Positions 48,371 to 58,442 of a DNA stretch of 64,000 nucleotides are shown here, one piece after another. The position numbers and the translations under genes were made by a program. The DNA is taken from positions 1,240,001-1,304,000 of the forward strand of contig JAJTUP010000012.1 in the NCBI GenBank assembly GCA_021399435.1, read 5' to 3'. The first letter of the stretch is position 1. The number at the start of each line of letters is the position of its first letter. The notes under the pieces were generated by a model that had not been told where the DNA came from, did not search any database, and worked only from the letters and a program-made list of their open reading frames with translations. The DNA is from Diaporthe sp. PMI_573 (lineage: Eukaryota > Ascomycota > Sordariomycetes > Diaporthales > Diaporthaceae).

Positions 48371-50666
48371 GTTCCGTGGTATTACTCTAAGCTTTTCAAA
48401 AGCACCTAGGTCAATAAATTGAAACCTTTTGAGAGACAAACACAAACTGGTGGTGCATATCGTGGATTTCGATGTGAAGCTCGGCTTGCCCTCTGCTCGC
48501 CCCCAAGCCAGCTGTCATGAGCCAGTGTAAGTTTATTAGGGCGCCATCTCTGTCTAGTTATGTTTTTATAGAGACCTGAAAGACTGAACATAAATGAAGA
48601 GATCGAGCTGCCTGGTTCAAAATCCTTGGTGAGTATTTCCTGTGGGAAATCTGGGAAGTGCACATATTTTTATTGGACTGAAAAACACTGCTGCTGTCTT
48701 GATTGGTCCAACACTGCCGGTGCTTCTGACTGTACTGTACATGACGGTCGTAACAGGTACCCGAAAGAAGTATTCCCGCACTTTGTTTTCCCAGGGTTAC
48801 GGTCAATATCAATCTGAACATTTGAGCAGCATGAAACATGGCTAATTTTGACGTTCCTGCTGCCGCCATGATGTGCTCAAAGGCTACGTTCCAACTCGGT
48901 TCAATTTGTACAGAACAGAGCCTGTTTGTGCCCGAATTTGATGCACAAATACAAATGAGGTCGTTTTAGAACCCACGTTGGAATTTAGAGCTAACTTGGA
49001 CGCGGTACCATCATTGTGGAAGGCATGGGGCCCGAGAACACATGGCGGTGGGTTGTACAGGGGGGGGGTTGAACTAGACTCGCCGAGGTGACACCAGTGG
49101 CCGGTGGCAGTCGCTCCGAAGAGGTTGGCTCTGCCGTGTCATCGTCGCAAGTCCCATAGTGATATGTGGACTGTTTTCCAATCCTCCCCTCTCGGCGGTA
49201 CCATCTACCTTGCCTCGCCTTGAAATGGCAAACTTGTGGATGTTAATTTGGGTGCAGCCTCATTCTTCTGTGGCCGGGAGCTAGTTCCCCCCACTGGGAG
49301 GCGTGTGTGTTTCCTTGGAGTAGATGGTACCCACTATAATCCAGCCTTACGTGTTTCTTACGACTCGAACAAGCTTCGTGGCCAAGAACCAAGAGATAGG
49401 ACTGGAATCAGCGTTTCGACCTGCTGTGAGCTTGGCGAGCAGGATGAGGAGCAGGAGGGGTTCGGAGTGTCGAGCTGACGTGCAGCCGCGTGTGCCCAGC
49501 CAGCCAGCCAGCAAGCCAGGACTCCATCCAGCATGCCCGAGCAGTGCCGAGCCCGGCGATAAGCAGGGAGGCCGGGCAGTTGGTGTGCAAGCCCAACGGA
49601 AGCGGAATGCAACGTGAACCTGCAGCAATCATCCCCGGCAAGCGAGACCGAAGCGGCCGGCGGTGCAGTGGCTGGCATGTGTGTAGTAGTGTACACAGGA
49701 GATAGCTTCCCGCGGACGGCGCATCCCTGACCTGAGACCAAACACGGAGCCAAAACTCCTATCGAGTGATTGCACTGCATTGCTCTCTGCATTGCGTGTC
49801 GTGTGGTGACCATCAGATGGGCCCATGCTGTAGAGGACAGCACCAGGCCACGCATGCGGGCACGTGCTGATGGACCGTCGCAGAGCCACCGGCCCGTGTC
49901 GCGATAGTTGCAGAACGGGTTGAGGAGGTGACAGCTCAACTCTGCCGTGTCGATCTCGGCTGGGATAGCCTTCTTCTTTTGCAGGCCTTGATGCTGAGAG
50001 GTGCAGGTGGAAGCGATGCCACTTCACAGCACCTAGATTGTTGGGTTCTCGATGGGCGTGTCCTCGGGTTTGCGTCGTGGTGAGTGGGCTCAACCCGTGT
50101 CATTCTGCTACCCTATTCATCTGGTCCGTGAGTGATGCTCCATAGGGAACCATGAGGTCTCTCCTTCAAGGTGATGCCGTTTCGAGACCCGTCACAGGTC
50201 AACTGAGCACCATCAGTCACTGGCCATACCTCTTTAGGGGGATTATGAATCCACCGGGCTGGGGCAGGGCTGTGTGGAGTGGGTCACTCAGTGCCTGAGT
50301 GGCCAGTGACTAGCACACCCAGTAAGCCACGAAGCCGGTGGGTATGGGCGGGCGGGTGCCTCTTGCCCCCCACCCCCTGCAAGCAGGGGCCCCACGCCTG
50401 CAGTAGCTCGGGCTCGTGCTCGTGCTTGTGCAAGTGCCTCCCTCCCTCCCTCCGTTGATAGCTTGCTATTGCGTTGAAACTCACCTATCCCATATAAAGC
50501 GTCCATCACTTGGTCGTCGCTATCTGTCCTTGTCTCTTCCCGCCCCTTCGTTCCTCAACCCAACATTTTGCTTCTCAGCAAAACGCACGCCCGCACTTAC
50601 ACACTCACCTAGACAACACGCTCCTGTCGTGCTCAGCCTCTGCCTCGTCCTGCCAAACCAACTTCG
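48371..50666. promoter_or_regulatory. Intergenic region upstream of the Ca2+/H+ antiporter
   Basis: About 2.3 kb with no supported gene. Short simple-sequence tracts occur: (CCAG)n near 49498-49511 and (CCCT)n near 50438-50453. The final 170 nt look like a core promoter (listed separately). Confidence 0.4.
50493..50600 (+). promoter_or_regulatory. Candidate core promoter: TATA-like box and CT-rich initiator
   Basis: TATAAAG at 50493 is followed by pyrimidine-rich sequence (TGTCCTTGTCTCTTCCCGCC) and a CAAC/CAAAAC run, about 65-170 nt before the antiporter start. This is a common arrangement in filamentous fungi. No transcription start is known. Confidence 0.35.
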
Positions 50667-53600
50667 ATGAAGGAAACTTCACCTGACGAACCGTATATAG
50701 ATCGCCTTCGTTCTTGGGCACAATCCAAAGTTCATGGCGGCGACCGTAGCACGGCGAGACGACCGACTCCCAACACCAACCCAGACCTGCTTCCCATAAC
50801 TAACAACCCTGCAAACCGCACCAATTCCACTCTCGACACCTCCGCGAGCAGTCACACCGCCAAGGCCAGTGGCCATGTCGTTCTCCAGCCTTCGACCAGT
50901 CATGTCGGCCTCGGCCTCGACGTCGATGCCAAAGCCAAAGGTGATGTCGGCGGCACCAGCTCCTCCCCAGACAATGGTCCGCATAACGGATCTCGAGGAG
51001 CAGGCGTGTCTGCCGACCCATCTCCGCAGGCTTCACGGAAGGGGTCTCAGTTAGATTCCGGGCCCCCTTCCCAGAACGAAAAGTCAGAAACCGGGCGAGA
51101 GACAGACACAGACCAGGACAAGAGCGAGGATAGGCCCAACGTCCTCAGGCGCTTTGCGCTGGTCTTCAGGAAGATCATCTTGCACAGCTGGATCAATCTC
51201 CTGCTGGTCTTCGTCCCCGTCGGCATCGCCGTCAACTTCGTGCCTGGCATGAGCCCCGGTGTGATCTTTGCCATGAATGCCATCGCCATCGTCCCGCTCG
51301 CCGGGCTCCTCAGCCACGCGACTGAGACTGTGGCTCACCGCTTCGGCGACGCCATCGGTGCCCTGATGAATGTCACCTTTGGCAATGCTGTGGAACTCAT
51401 TATCTTGTACGTGATTGCACGACATCGTGCTAAGGCGCTGGCTGGTCGGGAGGCAATGGGGTTTGCCGCCTTGCTCCTGCTTTGGACAAGGGGCCTCGTT
51501 TGCCCGACCAACCGGCTCCCGCTGTGGGTTTCGTACACTGTTGCTAACCAGCTCTACAGCATGTATGTCCGCCTTGCTAAAGTGATCAAGACAAGAGACA
51601 GAAGAGAGAAACCCTTCATGGGTATTATCAAATCAAATCGCGTCCCATATCCTTGAACCATGAGTGCCCGCCCGCCTGTCCCTGCCGCTCTCTCCGAGCG
51701 TGCCTGTGGCCCACCCGTGATTCCTCCTTATCTTGCTCACTAACATTCGTTGCCCAACCCTACAGCATTGCTCTTGTGAAGGTAAGTCTCCATTCCCTCT
51801 AGACTATCACATGTATGATCACGGCTAACGGTGGTCATCAGGATGAAATCCGTATTGTCCAGGCGTCCCTCCTAGGGTCTATCTTGGCGAACCTGCTTCT
51901 CATCCTGGGCATGTGTTTCGTCTTGGGAGGCTTGCGCTTCCGCGAGCAGGTAAGACAAGCACCATGATTTCACAAATTGGCTATTATACTGACAACTATT
52001 CTCTCAGATCTACAATAGCACCGTGACCCAGATGAGCGCCTGTCTCTTGAGTTTGAGTGTCATCAGTCTCGTGTTGCCGGTTTGTTCTGTCATTGCTGCG
52101 ATTCAACCACCACACTCACTGACTTTGAGCCCTTATAGACGGCCTTCCATGCCTCTTTCAGCGATAATACTAAAGCAGACCAGCAGTCCCTCATTATCAG
52201 TCGTGGCACCAGTGTGGTAGGTTTAAGACATGTAGCTCCTCTTCTTCACGCAGCCACTGACAGCTCATGATCACCCTAGGTGCTGCTTCTGGTCTACATC
52301 ATATACCTGGTCTTCCAGCTGAAGTCTCATGCCTACATGTATGAGTCGACGCCACAAGATGTCATCGATGCGGAATCCACCCCCGGCCCGGCAGTCGCGT
52401 GGTTTGACTCGTCCAGCTCTGATGACAGCTCCTCGTCCTCGTCCGACTCGGACTCATCTGGACACTCGCGAGACACCGTCTCGAAGCGTGTGAAGCGTAT
52501 GGTACGTCATGGGCGCCGTCGCAAGTCCAGTGTTGCCTCGGTGGATACGGTGGAGACTGCGCAGACCGGTGCGCTTCGGAGTTCACCGTCCCTCGGGACA
52601 ACCATCAGCCCCACCAACGAGGACGGGCCACCTGGAGAGCATCATGCCCGACCGGGTATTTTCGGCAGGACGATCTCTTTTGAGGGCGACGAGTCGGCTG
52701 TCGAAGAAGAAAGATCGTCACGTCGACACCAGAAGAAGCACAAACGCTCCAAGCGCGACCGCAAGCACCGGAAGAAGTGCCGATCTCACACTCACGGCAC
52801 AAACAGCCCGACCGAGGAGACAATTGACGAAAGCCCGGAGAATGTAGAGAGGACAACTTCGACCGTCGGCGAGCCCCGGCGCGTGGACTTTGCCCTGGAC
52901 GCGGTGCCCGGGAATGGTGAGGGTGCAGCTGGAGAATCTGTTTTGGTTAGGAGACCATTCAACCCCCTGCTGTCCCTCAAACCCGCGGCCAGGAGCCTGG
53001 CTCCAACCGTCTTCACCCAGCAAGCCAACCAGGCCGGGATGCCTGCGGCGGCGACCGGCCCTATCCCTCGTGTCAGATATGGTATCCGCAGGACCAACTC
53101 GCTCCCAGGTCGTCTCAATACAGAGATCCGGCCGCCCGGAGCGATGCTGCCGTCTCAGATCCCGGCCAGAGCTTTGCCCACGATTGTTGCAGCCGAAGAG
53201 GCAGCGGAGGATCCATACGCGGACGACTTATCCCGAACGAGTGCGGTCGTCTTGCTGCTCATCTCAACGGGTCTTGTGGCACTGTGTGCCGAGTTCATGG
53301 TCGACTCGATCAACGGCCTCGTCAAGACCAGCACGATCAGCGAGGCCTTCATTGGCCTGATTGTCTTGCCCATCGTGGGAAACGCAGCCGAGCATGTCAC
53401 GGCTATCACGGTGGCGATGAAGAACAAGATGGACCTGGCCATCGGTGTTGCGGTCGGCAGCTCTATCCAGATCGCGCTGTTTATTACGCCACTGACGGTT
53501 ATCCTGGGCTGGATCATGCAGAAGGAGATGACACTCTACTTCACGCTCTTCGAGACGGTGTGTCTGTTTGTATCGGCCTTCATCGCCAACTTCCTCGTCC

Positions 53601-53713
53601 TCGATGGCCGCAGCAACTACCTGGAGGGTGCGCTGCTCTGTACCACTTACGTGATCATTGCTCTGGCCGCGTTCTTTTACCCCAACGGCGACGATGTCAG
53701 CGTCTGGGGTTAG
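50667..53713 (+). CDS. CAX-family Ca2+/H+ antiporter (vacuolar, Vcx1-like)
   Basis: The family exchanges cytosolic Ca2+ for vacuolar H+. Six exons (50667-51406, 51766-51781, 51842-51949, 52008-52079, 52139-52216, 52280-53713) give 815 aa, about twice yeast Vcx1. The second exon is a 16-nt microexon encoding most of FIALVK, needed to join helix 3 to [19 protein letters not shown]. Residues 1-165 are a polar N-terminus. The two ion-binding alpha repeats are intact: GNAVEL near 239-244 and GNAAEHV at 705-711. Between the two halves lies a hydrophilic loop of about 300 residues (358-656), with an Asp/Ser run ([17 protein letters not shown]) and a His/Lys/Arg run ([20 protein letters not shown]). 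The protein ends [20 protein letters not shown]. The first intron is long (359 nt). Vacuolar location is inferred from the family. Confidence 0.92.
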
Positions 53714-54424
53714 TGTCTGTGCATTACCTACAAAGAATAGCTGAACTCGAGCCACATGATTCATGCTGGGGACTTTTGGGGCACATGGGGCCGCCGGCTA
53801 GGTTTTGGGCCGGGGCCCAGCGCGGAGATGGATTTGGTTTTCTTTTGGAACTGAACTGAACAGATGTTCAACTCATTCTGGGATGAGGGATAGGACAGGC
53901 TCAGTATGCGGCCAGACTGTTATGCTGCTGATATTGATTGATACATAAAATCTAACTGAAGTCGCTCGCTAAACAACTGGTGCAGTCTTGGTCGTCGCGT
54001 GGTGAAGACACATGTATGTATGCCTGCGCACTGAACATAGTGGCGAGGTTGTCATCAGGCTCCCCATTAGCGCCCCATCGAGACTGAATAGGTGATAGCT
54101 CATTGCATCTATCGGTAACGGGCGTCCTTTTGAAATCCGCTTTGTCTTCTTGATTGGTGGCGGCTCCGTAGAGGAACAGCTTGGCGGGGTTTGGTGTTAG
54201 CACGACCTCCCGCTTTCCTCGTAGCTAGCGCATTATCATCATAGTGGTTGCCTCAGACTGATGTAGTACATTGCCGTCCTCGTCACTGCTCGTCACTGCG
54301 TGTCTGGGTTAGCAGGCAGTGAGTCCGAAGGAACCGCGGGGCTCAACAGTCAATCTTCTCTCGAACCCAAGCACCAACACTAGATACCAGCTGTTCCGGT
54401 CCTTGCTCAGATCCCACATCCACC
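53714..54424. other. Intergenic, antiporter to SPRY gene
   Basis: About 700 nt between genes on the same strand, probably a 3' UTR followed by a promoter. Nothing else was recognised. Confidence 0.45.
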
Positions 54425-55856
54425 ATGGGCTTCAGTTTTCTCAAATCCAACAACCCTTTCCGCGACCACTCGTCCAACGACAACAACGTGGACGACGTGG
54501 CCCCGCCAGCAGGGCCGCCCCCCTCTTACGGAGGCGGCGCCGGATCCGGAACGGGCCAGGGAGGTGGTGACTACACCCCACCCCCGGGGCCCCCGCCATC
54601 ATATGGCCAGCAGCAGGGCAGCAGAGACGACTACGAACCACCTCCCGGCCCGCCGCCCGACAAGAAGGGCAAGGGCGCCGGCGCCGGAGATGACTTCGCC
54701 CCGCCGCCGGGGCCCCCTCCTTCACAGCACAACTGGCAGGAGGCCGTCCCCGACACGTCCGGGTTCCCACCCCCGCCCGACATCTTCTCGGGCTGGGATC
54801 ACTCCCCCGCGACCAACGCGTCCCAGGACCAGGCCGAGGCGGGCGAGGCCTGGTGCGCCCGGTACCCACTCTCCCCGCCGCTGGACCTCAGCCGCCCGCA
54901 GACGTCGGGCCTGCGCAGCCCGGGGATAGTGCCCCGCCTGGTGACGCCGCCTGCCGGGGTCTTTGCCAACTGCAGCCTCACGCAGTCCGCGGCTTCGGGC
55001 AGCTGGACGGTCAGCACGGACAAGCACAACGGGGACTGTTGTATTATTGGGTACCCGCATGCGTACCTCGTCCAGCGCGACAGCCCGCTTGCTACGGGGC
55101 GGCCGGCTACGGTCTACTTTGAGTGCTACGTGCGCGAGCTGGGCAAGGATGCTGGGCTTGCGCTGGGGTTTACTGCGTTGCCCTATCCGCCTTTTCGGTG
55201 AGTTGCTTTCTGGATGCCCTTTAAGGCTTTTATTTTATTTTCTGGTGTTATTTTCTCCTGTGGGGCTAGATGGCCATCCGTGGCCTGCTCTACTGTTTTG
55301 CCTCGAAGCCGCCTTCTACAAGGCTGCGGCTTCCGAGGTAGACTAAGGGGGCAGGCTGTGGGGACATTGTGTTTTATTTTCCCCTTTGTCATTGCCGTAT
55401 CAAATCTTCTTCTCATTACTCTGATAGCTGACTTTAAATATCAACAGTATGCCAGGGTGGCACCGCGGCAGTCTTGCCGTCCACGGTGACGACGGCCACA
55501 AGTTCGTCAACGACCGGTGGGGAGGCAAGGACTTCACCAAGCCGTTCAAGAAGGGCGAGGTCGTTGGCATCGGGATGACGTTCACCCCAGGCGCGGGGGC
55601 GGCGCCAGCGTCCTCGGAGAATGAGGGAAGTGGGGGAGCAGCAGCTGGGACCGTCATCGAGACCGAGGTCTTCTTCACGAGGAACGGGAGGCTGGACGGG
55701 CGCTGGAACCTGCACGAGTCCCTCGACGCGGAGACTGACCTCCCCGTCACCGGCCTCGAGGGCTTTCACGACCTGGCGGTCGCGGTTGGGACCTTCGGGC
55801 GGGTGGGGGCTGAGGTGGTGCTGGACCCGAGGGGGTGGGCATACAAGCCTTACTAG
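54425..55856 (+). CDS. SPRY-domain protein with PPxY motifs (candidate Rsp5 adaptor)
   Basis: Exons 54425-55197 and 55448-55856 (intron 250 nt) give 393 aa. Residues 1-110 are Pro/Gly/Asp-rich and contain four spaced PPGPPP-like blocks. Two of them form true PPxY motifs (PPSY at 32-35 and 57-60), the ligands of WW domains in Nedd4/Rsp5-type ubiquitin ligases. From about 175 to the end there is a SPRY/B30.2-like domain: NCSLTQSAASGSWTVSTDKH, VYFECYVRELGKDAGLALGF, YPPFRMPGWHRGSLAVHGDD, EVVGIGMTF, ETEVFFTRNGRL, FHDLAVAVGTF. There is no signal peptide or membrane segment. Yeast Ear1 and Ssh4 combine SPRY and PPxY as Rsp5 adaptors, but they are membrane proteins. A soluble adaptor role here is inference. 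Confidence 0.85.
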
Positions 55857-56598
55857 TTGCGGCCTACAGTGTGTCGCTCGCCAGGGATGTGAAAGGGATG
55901 TGGGATTCGTTGCCGGCAGGAGGGTAATTGGCTGAGAGGACATCTCTCATCTCTGAACTGTCAAACGATATCACGTTGTCTGTATTACTATCCTAGAGAA
56001 CCTCAGGACTACACATCGATGCATGCCTGCAAATAAGCATACACAAGGGCACCCTCTCTTGCGATCGGCATGAATTCTACATTCTCCCGAAAGTAAGATT
56101 ATCAAGGTGAAGACCATTTTGAAATTTGACAATACATGAGGCCTGAGTTGTTGACAGAGCTGCCCTCCGACCCTTTCCCATGCTGCCTTCCACCACAGCA
56201 CCCATCTGATTAAATCACCAAAATGATTTTTGTGACGGCCTGGCCAAGCTTACGCAAGCCCACGCAAGCCCAATCTCGGGATGTCAAGTTCGATGGCACC
56301 TCACATCCCGTCCCCGCATGGCACACCACTACTCAAGGCACGCTACTCCACCATGCTTCCGGTCCTGCAAGGGGGCCGACGACCCCGTGGGGAAGTCAAA
56401 AAGAATCGACATGGGTGTGAACTCCACAATGAGAAAAATCCGGGGTAATCGAGGATGTATATAAGTATGAAGACGAGAGTTATTGAGGATGTTGATGTCT
56501 GAAGCATGCCATCCATTAGCCAAGCTTCTCTGGTCTTTCTGTCGCATCCCTTCCGCTCGTTCATCTCATCCTGCTGAGATAGGTTATTAGACAGCGAG
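55857..56598. other. Intergenic, SPRY gene to beta-helix gene
   Basis: About 740 nt between genes on the same strand. A short exact direct repeat (CGCAAGCCCA) occurs near 56252-56270. No gene was recognised. Confidence 0.4.
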
Positions 56599-58198
56599 AT
56601 GGCGCCAATTCGTTCTCTTCGGCCCCTGGGCCTCATCGCCGCCCGAGCAGTCCTTGCCTCGGTAACTCTTGGGGATCCGTCCGATGTGATCCCTGCCAGC
56701 GACTGGGCGGACGACAATGCTATAGTCCCCGACTATAATGTCCCCTTCCTTGAGTACCAACCTTCAGATAGTGAGTTTCCTTTCACTCCTTGCCGGGGTC
56801 AATTTCTATGTTCTTCTGCATCAGAATGTACGAGTACAGCTTAGTTAAGTAACTTGTGGTAAATAGTTGTGGCTGTGAGCACATTTGAAGAGAACAGTAC
56901 TTTCATCGACCATGAGACCTATTCTGCAGATGCCAACGACACCAGCGTCATTCTCGTGTCTGGTGGTGCAGATCTCGATCTGTCGTACGTGGATATTGTC
57001 AAGTATGGCTACGCTTCAGACTTGCTCTCCGCCAGCTTCTGGGGCTTCAATGCGGCCATCAATGTGGTACGTTGCCTTTTCACCATTTCCAAAACCATCA
57101 CTCATCGTGCAATTTTTTTATTTTCTGACTCGGCCTTGTTCTTCTCGCGCCGGCTTTACTAACCACAACTCACAGGCAAATGCATCAACAGCATCCCTCG
57201 ACCACGTAAACGTTACCGTGCACAACGGCGCTGCAAATGTGTATGCATATGGCACAGATACAGTCGTCAACGTGACGAACTCATGGCTGTACTCATCCGG
57301 CCCCGTCTCCCATGGCCTATATGCGAGCGGGAACGCCACCATCTACGGAAGCAACATCGCCCACTTCTCAGGCGGCTACCGCAGCTCCGCCTTCTCAGGC
57401 GACTCCCCCAAGGGCATCATCTACGTCAGCGACAGCGTGGCACACACGGCGGGAATCGGCTCGGCGACCTTCTACGCCCTCGGCGAGATCTTCGCGGACA
57501 ATGTCCTCTCAGTCTCAGAGAAAGGCCCCGTGGTATTCATGGACGGCGCACAGAACGTGAGCATCGCCCACAGCGACTGCACTGCCGGCCTGCTGGGCGG
57601 CCTCGTCATCTTCAGCAGCCAGGTGCGCCTGTCCGGGGCCAGCATCGACATCAGCGACAGCCGAATCGCTACCACGAGCGCCGACGTCCCCGGCCTGTGG
57701 TTCGGCAACACCATCGCCGACGTGCGCCTTTCCGCCGTGCAGGTCGACACGCCCAGCGGCGCGGCACTCGTCGTGGCCAACTACTCCCAGATCACGCAGG
57801 ACTTCGACTACTACGCCTCGTACGCCGACAACTCGGCCCTCTCGCCCGCAGAGGTTTACCTCACCGTGGCGGAGTCGGACCTCGCCGGCGACCTGGTCGC
57901 GTACAACGGGTCGTACATCTCGTGGAACCTGACGGCCCACAGCAGCTGGGACGGCGCCGCGTACTCCGGTTTCGGGGAGTCGCGCGTCGACGTCGCGCTG
58001 GACGCCACGAGCAACTGGACCCTTACGGCGGACTCGTACGTGCAGAACCTCACGGATGCGGACGGGACGCTGGCGAATATCAACAGCGCTGGGTTTAATG
58101 TGTATTATAATGCGAGCGCGCTGCTCAATGCGTGGTTGGCGAGCGGGACCATTGCGCTCTCGGGCGGTGGGTCGGCCACGCCTGGGGCGCAGGCTTAA
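56599..58198 (+). CDS. Secreted Ser/Thr/Asn-rich protein, probable right-handed beta-helix
   Basis: Exons 56599-56770, 56867-57066 and 57176-58198 give 464 aa; the introns are 96 and 109 nt. The N-terminus MAPIRSLRPLGLIAARAVLA is a weak signal peptide. The rest is short beta-rich turns rich in Asn, Ser, Gly and Val: VHNGAANVYAYGTDTVVNVT, HGLYASGNATIYGSNIAHFS, ALGEIFADNVLSVSEKGPVV, VRLSGASIDISDSRIATTSA, AAYSGFGESRVDVALDATSN. Such regularly spaced strands and Asn ladders are typical of parallel beta-helix folds such as pectate-lyase-like proteins. No catalytic residues of a known lyase or hydrolase family are evident. The many NxS/T sites support secretion. The function is unknown; a wall-associated or carbohydrate-binding role is only a guess. 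Confidence 0.78.
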
Positions 58199-58442
58199 GA
58201 GGATGGATCGGGCTGAGGAATGAGGGATGAGGGTGTTGGGTGTCAGAGCGCCAACTTGGAGGAAATTAGGGAGGTCCTGGAGAGTGCCGAATGGCGAATA
58301 CTCGATCACATTTCGACAATGTTTCCCCCACACGTTGGCTCAATTGTATTGACGGTGCATCTGTGCTGTGGTGTGTCCCGTAGGGACTTCATTCATTTGC
58401 TTTCTTGCAGATGTCTTGGGAGAAGAAGGCCCAGAGTCACGT

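Noticed and set aside
57283..58333. Arg/Gly-rich frames in other phases over the beta-helix gene
   Set aside because: Pure composition effect of GC-rich codons; the real frame shows a signal peptide and ordered strands.
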